Source: Sclerurus mexicanus
Lineage: Eukaryota > Chordata > Aves > Passeriformes > Furnariidae
Length of the DNA stretch: 64,000 bases
NCBI GenBank assembly: GCA_013396755.1
Contig: VWZF01002378.1
Location: forward strand, 824,578 to 888,577
Reading direction: 5' to 3'
The notes below the pieces were generated by a model, which was not told the DNA's origin, did no database searches, and was given only the letters and a program-made list of their open reading frames with translations. This document shows, piece after piece, positions 1 to 10,900 of the stretch (positions are counted from its first letter, which is position 1; each line of letters opens with the position of its first letter). Both the position numbers and the translations under genes were made by a program.

Positions 1-148
1 GGCGAGGGGCTCTGGGTGGCTCAGAGAGTGCTGCCCGCACCTCCCATCCTTCTGGGTCCTGGTGTTGGGAGGCTGGGCTGGAAACAGGGGTACAGGAAGG
101 GAGTGGGAATTGGGAGAGTTAACCTGCTGCCTTTTCCTTGCTCCCCAG

Positions 149-180
149 AGCGGCTGAGCGAGCTCCAGCAGATGACCAAG
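149..180 (+). CDS. NOL7: NOL7 internal exon
   Basis: The exon has acceptor CCCCAG at 143-148 and donor GTATGG from 181. Read with two carried-over bases it gives (E)RLSELQQMTK, which aligns with human LEKLTTASQTN. It ends in phase 0. That does not fit directly onto the exon at 1079, which needs one carried base, so a short exon in between is expected. Confidence 0.6.
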
Positions 181-3100
181 GTATGGTACAGCTTGTTGTG
201 TTAGTGTGATGCACTTGTGAGATCTTGGGGGTTCGTTCCTGTGCCAGAGCTGCAGTGGGGAGCACCCTGCTAAACATGCCTTTTCAAAGTCTGAAACAGA
301 TTGGACAGACTGTCTTTTCTCAAGGAAAAATATCTGAGGGAAAATGTAAAGTGATATTTAACCTAAATCTTGTGGCTTTTACAGAAGTCACTTGCAGTAT
401 GGTGATTTCAGCTGAACCAGTCTCAGGTGTTTAAGGAAATCATGGGCAGGTGTTACAGCAGAAAAAGCAAGGATTGCCAGAGAGACTTAATAGTTAGCAC
501 TGTTTAAGTTCTAAAGGCTTTTTCTGAGTAGAGTTAAATCACCTTGATACTTTATATATCAAACTAGAACTCAATAGCATCTTTAAAGTATGAAGTAACT
601 TGTTTTTCAAATTCAGAACTACAAAATCAAGAGTCTGGAATGTTTATCACTGCTGTTTTCATCTGTACTTCAAAGTACTTCACAAAAACCCTTTCATTTA
701 AGGAATTCTCTCACCCCTACCTCACATAATTACATTGCTGTTAGCTGCTACTTTTTCTTCCTTTTATTTAAAAACAATCTACTGGTATAACAAAGAGATG
801 AGCGGAGAACAAGGCGATACTGAAGGCTGGACTCCCATTTGTGGGTTACCTGTAGTTGTTGTGTTGCACTGAATTTTTGTCCTGTAATGAATCCTGTTTT
901 GTTGATGCCAAGGAAGAGCAAAGCTGGGTAGCAGTACTTTGGGTCGCTCCTGTGTTTCTTCCCCTCTCACAGCCCTTCTTACTTCTCAGTGCTTCTGAAA
1001 AATGCTTGTTGTTTGTTTTAGTTCCTTTCTCAACTTACTGGTTTTGATTTGTAATGTTTGGGAAATTTTGTTTTCCAGTTACTTCAGATGAAGAATGTGA
1101 AGATGAGGCTGAGGAGCAGAAACAAGACCAAGCTGAAATGCAGGTGAAGAAAGGCAAGGGGAGCAAGAGTGCCAGGTAGGAAGAGATAATCCAGGGTGTC
1201 TGTGCCCAGGTGGCAGAGCTGGCGAGGGAGGGGGCATTGCAGCTGTTCTGTCACTGCATGGCTGTACCTTCTTCTGCACTTCATGTTTCCCCCTGCTCTT
1301 CCTCTGAAAGCTTAGTTATGTGCTAAAAGCACCTTTACTATCTTCTGTTATTGCATACTTACATAGAATCATAGAATGGATTGGGTTGGAAGGACCTTAC
1401 TTAAATATCACCTGGTTCCAGCCCCCCTGCCATGGGCAGCAACACCTTCCACTTAGGCTAGGTTGCTCAGAGCTCCTGCCAACCTGGCCTTGAACACCTC
1501 CAGGGACTGGGGATCCACAGCTTCTCTGGCAGCTTGTTCCAGTGCCTCACCACCCTCACAGGAAAGAATTTCATCCCAATAACTAATCTAAGCCCTGCTG
1601 CTTTCAGTTTGAAGCCATTCCCCCTGTCCTGTCCTGTCCTGTCACTCCAGGCCCTTGTAAAAAGTCCCTCTCATCTTTCTTGCAGGCTCCCTTCAGGTAC
1701 TGAGAGGCTGCAGTTAGGTCACCTCAAAGCCTTCTCTTCTCCAGGCTGAACAACCCCAACATTCTCTACCTTAATGTGTGTGTGTGTATATTTTTATATA
1801 TATATATAAAATCATAGTATTTCAAAACCTGTAATATAAATAATTTGTGTATGTTATGTATATATAACTGCTATAACTGGGCAGTCCCTCACTTAGCAGT
1901 ACACATTGTGTTATTTGCTGCTGTATTTGCTGTATATGCTGTTATTTGTGTGGTGGTTGAGCATTGAATTCCTGCATTTCAATGTTTTTGTTTCCTTTTT
2001 CCTCTGTATTTCTTTGTCACTGATGTCCTAGAGAGGAATGGCACTAGCTTCTGGTAGGACTGGTCTGAGACTCCCACAGAACAACTCAGGGTACACAAAG
2101 GCTTATAATAACAGCTTAAAAGTATTGGTCCCATTTTTTATTTTTTTCATACTGCCACCAAGCTCATTTGGGTGTCTGAAACTGGCACCAGCTGCTGCTG
2201 TGCTGCTACAGTAGTGTGTCTTGTTCTGGGTTCTGTAACCATGCTACAGAGATTTGCATTTGTCTTTTTAACTAGGTCAAAAGGAAACTACATGGCCGTG
2301 TGCTTGAAAGATCAGAGTTCAACGGGGCTCCACCAACAGCTCGCCAAAGACTTTCTGAAAGCTCAGCTCTATGGGCCACACACCAACAGGGTCCAGGGTA
2401 AGCAGTTTTGCTTGGGTGGGCCTGCATCGAGTCCTGTCTGGTTTCAGCTTGGTAATTAACACTCCTTTCTGTTTCAGCAAATGAATTTTTTTCCATTGCA
2501 AACAAGAAAGACCCAGTTAAGAAAGCCGCAGTTCAGTTTGTGGACAAATCTTGGGGTGAGTATAAAAAAGTCGGTACTACTTTATGCATGTGTAGTTAAA
2601 TGTACACTTGAATAAAACCAGTGTTCCCATGTGAGAGGGCGGCAGCTTGTGAACCTCTAATTCAGAAATGTGATAGTAAGGGAAGGGCAGCAGGGATTAC
2701 AGCATTAGTGGGTATCATGGGCATGCCCCTGGAGGGGGTGTGAGAGGAACAACCTGGAAAAAAATACCTCATTTTTGGTACATTAAGAAACCACAGGGGC
2801 CTAGAGCCATGGTTGCTTGGTGAAATAAATAAATTAGTAATTCTTGTTTCAGCCTCCAGCCTTGGAGCTGTTGAAGGTGTTTCACGTATGTGTAAAACTT
2901 AAAAGCAGAGATACCAAACTGCCAGAATTCCGTGTGAGCAGAGAAATAGCACATGCTGGGACCAGACTCACACCCACACTGTGTGAGGCTCATGAACATC
3001 AGAGGGAAAAGTTACTGCTCCTTAAAGTGTGCAGGGTCTGCTTTTCAGCTGAGCTCCATCACTGAAACCACCACTGGACCCCTGGCCAGGGGAAGGCACC

Positions 3101-3289
3101 TGGAGTAAGGAAAATACCGTAGGAGCTTTATTGGATTTCCAGTTGGCTGGTCTGGTCTGAAATGCTGCAGAGGGGCAACTAACTGACAGTTATTTTTTTA
3201 TATTTTTTTTTTAAGGTCAAGAAAAAAAGGAAAAAGCAGCAAGGTTTAAGAAACGTTGGATTGCAACACAGACTAAGAATCGAGGCTGA
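149..3289 (+). CDS. NOL7: NOL7, nucleolar protein 7 (3' part, spliced)
   Basis: This is the C-terminal part of NOL7, a small basic nucleolar protein linked to rRNA processing and reported as a candidate tumour suppressor; the 5' exons lie left of the window. Coding segments are 149-180, 300-345 (predicted), 1079-1175, 2276-2397, 2478-2555 and 3216-3289. From 1079 onward all junctions are GT/AG and in phase. The protein runs from an acidic stretch (SDEECEDEAEEQK) into a lysine-rich linker, then the conserved blocks NYMAVCLKDQ, LYGPHTNR, KKAAVQFVDKSWG and ARFKKRWIATQTKNRG-stop. Human NOL7 has matching blocks (LAVRLKDQ, LYGPGTNR, AAVQFLNNAWG, KRFKRRWM). The basic C-terminus fits nucleolar targeting. 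Position next to RANBP9 in convergent orientation matches the human locus. The identification is firm; the two leftmost exons are less so. Confidence 0.9.
300..345 (+). CDS. NOL7: NOL7 predicted small exon
   Basis: A 46-base segment with acceptor AAACAG (ending at 299; an alternative CAG ends at 308) and donor GTAAAG at 346. It begins in phase 0 and ends with one spare base, which is exactly what joins the exon at 149-180 to the one at 1079. It encodes IGQTVFSQGKISEGK, loosely matching human NIKKSPGKVKEV. The acceptor pyrimidine tract is modest. This is inferred from phase and weak similarity only. Confidence 0.45.
1079..1175 (+). CDS. NOL7: NOL7 acidic/lysine-rich exon
   Basis: Acceptor TTTTCCAG at 1071-1078 and donor GTAGGA at 1176. 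The only open frame needs one carried-in base and gives TSDEECEDEAEEQKQDQAEM followed by a lysine-rich linker. It ends with two spare bases that complete an Arg codon with the next exon. Confidence 0.8.
1362..1775 (-). mobile_element. CR1 LINE 3' fragment (antisense to NOL7)
   Basis: The left edge reads ATAGAATCATAGAATGG followed by GGTTGGAAGGACC, the reverse complement of the avian CR1 tail. The body carries the usual CR1 phrases up to GGCTGAACAACCCCAAC near 1745. It lies in a NOL7 intron and contains four tandem CTGTC pentamers near 1626. A short TA repeat follows at about 1790-1808. Confidence 0.9.
2276..2397 (+). CDS. NOL7: NOL7 exon with AVCLKDQ / LYGPHTNR block
   Basis: Acceptor AACTAG ends at 2275 and donor GTAAGC starts at 2398. 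It encodes SKGNYMAVCLKDQ, a variable part, then KAQLYGPHTNRVQ. These are the most recognisable NOL7 family motifs in the window. Confidence 0.92.
2478..2555 (+). CDS. NOL7: NOL7 exon with AAVQFVDKSWG block
   Basis: Acceptor CTGTTTCAG ends at 2477 and donor GTGAGT starts at 2556. It encodes NEFFSIANKKDPVKKAAVQF and then VDKSW; the final Gly codon is split with the last exon. It is close to human [20 protein letters not shown]. Confidence 0.93.
3216..3289 (+). CDS. NOL7: NOL7 terminal coding exon
   Basis: A T-rich tract and TTAAG acceptor end at 3215. It encodes a basic tail (KKEKAARFKKRWIATQTKNR) closed by TGA at 3287-3289. The ARFKKRW motif matches the family C-terminus. Confidence 0.93.
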
Positions 3290-3595
3290 AGACAGCTTTT
3301 TCAGAAGCTGCTGTTAAGGACTTTTACTGAAAGTTCATCTCTCAGAACAGCAATGGTATTTTTTTTCCTCACTTCATCACCACTTTGTTTTCAGCACTGA
3401 CCTTCACCAAGCTGTGCCTGATCGGACTTGCCTGTTCTCTTCCCTCCTCCTCTCAGAAGTTCTTGGGGAAGCTACAAAGCAGTGGGGCCAGGGCAGCGTT
3501 GTAGAACAGCTGGTGGTGGGACCAGGCTTGTTGGGCCGCCTCCATGAGCCAATGCCTTTGCAGAGAATAAAGATGAATGATGTTGTACCTACTGG
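3290..3595 (+). other. NOL7: NOL7 3' UTR with poly(A) signal
   Basis: AATAAA at 3566-3571 is the first canonical signal after the NOL7 stop. Cleavage would fall about 10-30 bases later, so the end given is approximate. Confidence 0.6.
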
Positions 3596-3960
3596 TGGTG
3601 GTGCTGCATTTCTTACAGCTGCTTCTTCAGGTCCTTGCATCTCTAACAGCAGGACACTTCGCTGGAGCCCTGTGATTACTTCCAAGCAGTAAGGGATTTT
3701 TTTCAGGGAGTACTGAATAAGCTTCCATTGGACTTGGCCCTGTTAGGTGGAGACTCACCTTGTGGCAAGACCGTGGCAAGACCATGGCAAGTCTTTAACT
3801 TGCACCAGGGAAGTGGCATTCCTGGCTGGAGCAGTGAGCCACCGCTCTCCACTCCTGGCTCTACATGAGGACAGCTGTTCTGGGCCAGAAGTCCAGGACC
3901 AAGACAATGTAGCATACCACTCCATGCTACCATGTATGTAGAAGTAAGTTTTTAATGGCT
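3596..3960. other. Spacer between convergent NOL7 and RANBP9 3' ends
   Basis: Roughly 370 bases separate the predicted poly(A) sites of the two genes. An 11-base unit (GTGGCAAGACC) is repeated at 3762-3772 and 3773-3783, with a diverged third copy to 3793. No gene is seen. Confidence 0.5.
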
Positions 3961-4779
3961 GGTTAATTATGATATCACTACATTTTATTGCAATATAGTA
4001 CTATTTAAGCACTTTTAAAAATGCAAGGTGTACAAAGATTAAATTAAGACTGTAAATTGACTAAATATTTGGTTTTTATATAAATAGGTCATAACCACAC
4101 TGTGTTGACATGTAATACTGTTATAATACAACAGTTAAACTGGTGAGCCTACACAACAGAAGCTGTCTGTAGTTAAACAAGGAAACAAAGTTGAAAAGAC
4201 CATGTTAAAACAAAAAAACTACTAAGATCAACAGGTTGGGATTGTAAGTAGCAACAAACATATTCACTCAGCTCCTGAGTAATTCAAGTTTTACAGTACA
4301 CATTAAAAAATATCATTTCTTCCCATCAACACTATATATCCAAACCATTTGCATTTTGCAAATTACACTGATTGAACTATGTAACAATGGGGGTGGAGGT
4401 TGGCAAGTCATCCTGCTTGACATTTACATCACCCACATGCTAATACATCCATGTTTTCTAGTCTTCTGTCCCACCACAAGGTAGCAGGATTTTTGGTTTG
4501 TTTTGGACAATCGTTTCAAGGATTGGTACTTGTCAATTTGGATGTCTGACGTTACCAGTGATATTTTCAACTCTTAGTCGTCTAAGAGGTTTAAAGATGG
4601 AAATTTTCTCCTAACACTAAGTTAGAAATCATTTGCATCATGCTGTAAACTAGGAAGCAACATAAAGCGACAGACTTGTCCTTAGTACATAATTAAAATT
4701 CCAAATTCCAGTCAGCAGAAGCTGGTTTACTTTCCGTGTTGAATATGCCACACCACCTTTGAGACCTTCCAATGCATAG
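3961..4779 (-). other. RANBP9: RANBP9 3' UTR with poly(A) signal
   Basis: On the - strand the stop codon at 4780-4782 is followed by AT-rich sequence to an AATAAA signal at 3984-3989 (TTTATT on +). Cleavage would fall a little below 3975. That gives a UTR of about 0.8 kb; the end is approximate. Confidence 0.6.
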
Positions 4780-4910
4780 CTAGTGTAGGTAGTCTTCCAC
4801 TGTGGCGAACGCGCAGGACCCGATGCCCGACCGGGCCATCAGTCCTAGACACTGTGACGCCTGTCCCATGGCCAGGGCAAGCGGGGGTTGCTTTGGCAGA
4901 TTGTGAGTCT
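4780..4910 (-). CDS. RANBP9: RANBP9 exon 14 (C-terminus)
   Basis: Acceptor TTTTCCAG. It encodes THNLPKQPPLALAMGQASQC, then LGLMARSGIGSCAFATVEDY and LH, ending in TAG at 4780-4782. Confidence 0.98.
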
Positions 4911-7900
4911 CTGGAAAAGAAGCACGGTGGCAGTTCAAAGACCTGATTAATTTCATAGCAGTGCACTGAAAGCTTGAAATACAAGCTTGCTTAAATCACT
5001 GGTTCCAAATTCCTCCGTTTGCTTTCGGTTTGCTCTTAGAGCAAGACGGAGGACGGGAGCACCAAAGTGCCATTTTCAAACTGTCTGCACGAGCACCGTT
5101 ATTGAACAGGCCCATTTTTGGTCTGAAAAATAACAGACAAGCCCCTGTTACACTAAAGTGCCCCCCCAAAACTACCCCTCTTTTCCCAAAAGAGCACGTC
5201 CCAACATTGCTATCCCTTCCCTACTCACTCTGCCAGCGCCACAGGATGGAGGGTGAGCAGCAGGGCCACGTGTGTGGGACAAGAGAGGGGCACTCCCCAC
5301 CATAGGTGGCAGCCACCAGGCTGTACCTACCTAGTATTGCACTATTAAGTACAGAGCACACTGGTTCTCTTTGTATCGGGTCAAGCTGGTTTCCAACAGG
5401 GCTGCTCCAGGGATCAGAATATGCCAGTAAACTGAACGCATCCTGTGGGAAGAGGGTGGTTATTACATTTCACAGCTATACCCTTCCAGTGTAAACAAGG
5501 ACTATTTTCTTCACCTAGTCTGATTCAGAATCGTGAAGGTGACTGACAGTGTCCATCAATACAATGAAATTGTGACAGGATGTGTTCCACTTGGAGCAAG
5601 CAGAGTTTTTTCCCAACAGCAAGGCAAAAGGCAGCAGTATTTTAATTCTAGTAAGTGATGGGGTAAGAGAAACCAGACTGAAAACTGCACGCAGTCTTTG
5701 GCAGGGGAGTTCTTTTCCAGAGCAGTCTCAAATCAAGGTAAACTAATTAACATGCAGAGTACTAAAGAGAGCACATTTGGGGCATCTCTACCACTCCTCT
5801 TGTGGTTCATCTATCATTAGAGACAAAGCAGCACTTCAATTCGAGAGGCCAGAAACGAGAGAAAGTGCTAAAGTGATTTCTGGGTTTAATTGTATCACAG
5901 CACAAAATGATCTTCCCTGTGCATGTGCTACGCAGACAAGACAGGAGACTGCTCAGACACACAAAAACGTTACAGAAGTTAAAGCAGAACACTGTGGCAA
6001 GTTCCTGCTGGGCACACAAGTCACACACCTCCACCCCACGGTTTCCAGATGAAACATACCTTGAGCATTTTCTTATTCACTGTGTTTTTGCCACATTCTC
6101 TTCTTAGCTGCTCGCTCATCGCTTGCAACTCTCTGCCAAAATGGATCATCCTCTCAATGGCTGCTTGGCTGCCACCACACAGCTGACGGCGTAGCTGACT
6201 GGAGTCTACTTCTGCAAAAATGACACCATCATCATCATCACCACTAATAGAGCTGAGCGCACCCATCTCTGGACCTAGAGAACCTGCCCTGGTTCCACTC
6301 AGAGACCTTGGCACCGTGTGCTCCTGAGCTGCTCCTTTATAAACATCTAAGAGACTTCATTAACTAACAGCAAAGGCTGTTGACACGTGCTGTTTATCTT
6401 GCAGTGGTTAATTTAAAACTAACTGGACTAGAAATCAAATTTTAGGGGAGTCTAAAAATTCTTTGGCATTGCACTTCTAAAGATGCCAAATCCAGAACTG
6501 CTAATTGAGGGCAAAAACCTGTGAACTTCATGAACAATCATGATGGATTCTGCAAAAGACAATCATTTACACTGTTCATACTCCTTGCAGAATAATATTG
6601 TCTTAATAATTTGGATATTTCAGGCTTCTTTTGTAATCAAGTAGAACACCACAACTGATTTCTCTACTGTTTGCTACAATATTCCCCAATAGTAGTGATT
6701 TTAAATATATTGATGCAATTTATGAATAGTAAATCAACCTTTGGCTTCTCTGAAAGTTCTACCTTTTCAAAATTTACAACTAAACCAACATATTAAAAAG
6801 AAAAGGCATTTATCCAATCCTTGCCTTTTCTCATCAATGGATTCAAGTCTTAAATGAGCATTTTGATATACACTTGAATTACAAAACCATTCTTCTTTCT
6901 GACTCTAACAACACTATCTGGTGATTATTTTGACCACTATTTCAAACAAAAATTTTTAACTGGCCACTTTTTTTTCCCCCTTAGATTTAAGCATATCACC
7001 TCTGGAAAACACCTTGCCTACTGGACATTACAAAGACAGCCCTAGAAAGAACATATAAATATTTCAAAAAGCAGAAAACCACCAAACTCAAACTGGGGGC
7101 AGTAAGCAGTGTAGGTGGAGGAGCTACATTTCTTTTTTTACAAAGAAGGCTGCAGCCTGATCTAGGGCAGGACCTAGACTGAGAACCTAAATCTGCAGCT
7201 GCACAAAGGGCAATCAGAGGGGATGTAAACACTCATTTGTCATCAACAGGTATGACTGAGTATAAAGCAGGTCAAGTAAAACAAAGTTCACTTTTAGACC
7301 ACAACTATACAAGGCGGTATTTTTTTGGTGGAAAACACGAAATTGATTTTTTTTTACATTTCCCAAATAATGGTGTTTCCTTAAGCACTAAAATATTAGC
7401 ACTTGGCATTCTTCAATATAAGAGATTTAGAACTTCTACGCTTCCTGTGGAGCACAAAGATGCCATGAGAGCCATTAATGGGAAGAGGCATAGGGGAAGA
7501 GGGAGAAGCAATCTGCCAAGCCAAACCTCCTTCTCAAAGGGACTTCCTTAGAAATGCCAGTTTCAGTAGGCACGAGTTCCCTATTTTCCCTGTTCTCACA
7601 CTGATACTGCACCACCTAAAGCAGTGGTTATAAGATTCACATCTAGTAACAGCAAAACAAACAAAAAATTAAGATCAGAGCTTAATAACCCTAATTTTCA
7701 AGTTGGGAAGCATTGCAAGTAAAAACATAACCTTGTTGCCATCACTTAATAAAAATGTAAGAAATATCACTGCAGACCCATTTCTGTGTCACATTCTTCC
7801 ATTTCGTGATCATGTTTAGAACTACCATTTAGGAAGCCATTGGATGAAGTCTCAGCAACCCCATTGGAGTAGTGATCTGTTTCCATGTCTACATCATTGC

Positions 7901-10900
7901 TGGAAAGAGAGGAAGAAATACAAGTTTTACTCAGGTTTTTTTTGATCTTCACAATTCCATCACAACATCCTCATCTTGGCCACTGAAAAGCTGCTGTTAA
8001 ATATTACCAAGCTACACCGCAGTTTCTTCCATAGCAGCTGGTGCTACCAGAGCACCATAGCAATTTTAAGACTGTCTCAGCAACAGTCGCATTCAGTAAA
8101 ATAACATTTTCAGATGCTGAAAAATTAAACATGTCCCCCCCCATTACTCAGGAGCAAGGAGTATAAATACACATCAAAAATTCTTACCCTGTTTATGTAT
8201 CTGTACGTACACAGAGCTGGAGAAAGTGCATTGTGCAAATGTGCTATTCCTACCTTTTTTTAAACACAGCTAAGTCAATACACAGCCCACTTTGAAAATA
8301 TATTGAAGTAACTAGTTCTTTCAAAAATGCCTTGATCTCTTATTTACTCTAAGTGAAATGACAGGGGGAAAAACATAAAAAGAAAACCCCAAAGCAAATG
8401 GTGAGTAAAGCAGAGCACTGAAGGGACACTCAGAGGCAAACAGAGCATCCAAGCCCTCACCACACGTCACTCACGGCAGGTCACAGAAAAGGCCAGCATG
8501 TCTTTGGGGACACAGCTTTGCTGGCAGTTGCATCCCTGGCCTCTTCTATTTTGTCATGCAGAATAACAACCTAAAACCTCTGTCAGGACCAAATATATTA
8601 ACTTTAGAAGTTTAATACCTTGCTTCTAAGCAACCAAAAATACTTAAGTTTCCTTTGAGGAAGGAAACCAAAAGGCCCCTCCAACTGAGCAACACCACAG
8701 CCAAGGAACTGTCTCACTCCTGTGAAAAATGCCCAAGTTGCCTGGACACTGCCAGGCTTTTTGGCAGAGGTAATTGCTGATGCAAACAGAAATCACAAAG
8801 TTAAAAAGCAAATTGTTACTCTCACTCTTTTATCCCAATTATCACTATCCGACTGAATACTTTTGGGTATCGCCACTGCATCATTACACCCTACATGATA
8901 GTTTTGGGAATCCATTTTGGACAACATAGCTGAGTCCTGCTGCATTTCACAGCAAATTAGGTTCGGCTGCATCCCTGCAAGCCAGAGCTTAATATCTGCT
9001 CGTTATGAACAACCATATTAACCCTGGTTAATAAATTTATTTTCTTTCTCTGAATTGAATGTGTCCGCACAAGCGACAGTGATTGGAGCAGGCAAACAAT
9101 CCTGGGGAGTCCACATTTCATATGTATCTCAGTCATGTTCACTTTGCAGATACTGCCACAAATGGAGAGTATCTGGGAAACTTTTCATTACCTTCATGCA
9201 ACGAGCTTAAATCAAATCCCAAGTGCCAGCAAGCTAGTTAACTTGCACTGTACAGCTTCAAAACTGACCATAAATAGCTATAAGCAAGGTAATTTACTTT
9301 TATCCACTGAATTTCTTTAACCCTACAGGAGAAAACAGTCTACTGAGCCTGAGTCAGCCAAATAACACCAAAGCACACCACTGTCATCACAAGCTCTTGG
9401 CCTCTTACGCTGTGTTTCAACTATCCCTGAAATCCAAACAAATCACACCAAATCCCACTGAACACTCTGCTACGCAAGCAAGTGGGCAGCACAAGGTTTA
9501 ACACGAGTTAGAAGCACCTGAAGTTTATTTACCTGGAATAACTGTTAACCTGCTGTGATCTTGATACATTTATGTTGTTGAGCTCTGGTACATTCAAGCT
9601 GGTGGTCGTGTGTTTACTGTGACAGTAAGACTGATGCGCTTTATTTGATATTACTCCATTACTGCAACTACTTTCAAACCCTGAAAGAAAGTTTTAACAA
9701 TTACAACCATCTACAAACCTATTTGTAAGTACCAATTTATAAAAGTGGAATAAGTCCAGTGTAATTATTCCTGGTCAGTAAGCACCAGATTTGCCAAACT
9801 AACCCAAATGCTTTGCCTCCATGTTTCTGGTACTTGAACCTTTACATTTTCTACAGTGCAGAAATCAAACATTATTTAACAAGTACAAACACAGACATGA
9901 GAATGTCTTCCAGTTGTACTAATACACCAGTGAAACAGGAAACTGCACCAATGCAGAATCAGTTTTTTTAGAACTGATGCATTGTTTCTGAAAGATCTGA
10001 AAATCTTTTCTAGGCCACCCACTGCAATCGTCACTGGAATCAAACTGGAAGCAAACATGCACCTTACTAATTGTAATCACGCAATTCTTTGGATAAATGT
10101 GCAGTAGAATCTGGTGCTGAATATCTTGCGTGTTGTTATACAACCTCCCGCCTTCACCATGTAATTGTTTTAATTGATAATACTGTGCTTTGCTAAATAA
10201 AATTACACCATGCTGTGAAACCAGGGCGTCTGGCTAAAATATCTTCTGACCCTTGTAAAATATAATCAAGAAACTACTATTTGAAGCAAACATGTAATTG
10301 CCAGTTCTACCAAACCAGGAGCAACCCGCTATCATCTAGCATAGAAACAGGTCACAGGAAGGGCTTACTATAAATAAAACAGCTGCTGCCATTTAGGAAA
10401 TCCCAAACCTCAATTCTAATAATTCATTTATCAACTTGCTTATTAAGGGGTGCCTCTATCTTCAAAATTAGAAGACTTAGAGGTACTTTCTACAATACAT
10501 CTCAATAACCACCTGAAGAACAACCAGAACATCTGAGCTGCTGTCCTTCCTTCCATGCTCAACTTCTTCTCTGCAGGGGTGTTTTGGAAGGCACAGGGAT
10601 CTCCCCACAGGCGGCTCTCAGCACTCATGGCTTCCCACTGAACATTTCCCATTACCTGAATGCTCTAAGAACTGTTTCAGTTGTGCAGACTGAAATGTGG
10701 CTGCCACCAGAAAGTCTTTTCCCTACTCTACCACTGAGCTTCTGGTGTTTCCTACATAAATGCAGCTTTTCCTAATTCTTCATCAACACCATAGGAAATG
10801 GATCATATATACCACTACTGGATTTAAACCACCTTGCCCAAGCCATAAATTATTGCCAAAAGGACAACACAAATTTGTACCAGCACCTTCCATCTCCCAG

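Larger units (their letters stand above)
181..2275 (+). other. NOL7: NOL7 introns
   Basis: Apart from the exons at 300-345 and 1079-1175 and the CR1 fragment, I see only AT-rich intronic sequence here. Confidence 0.6.
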
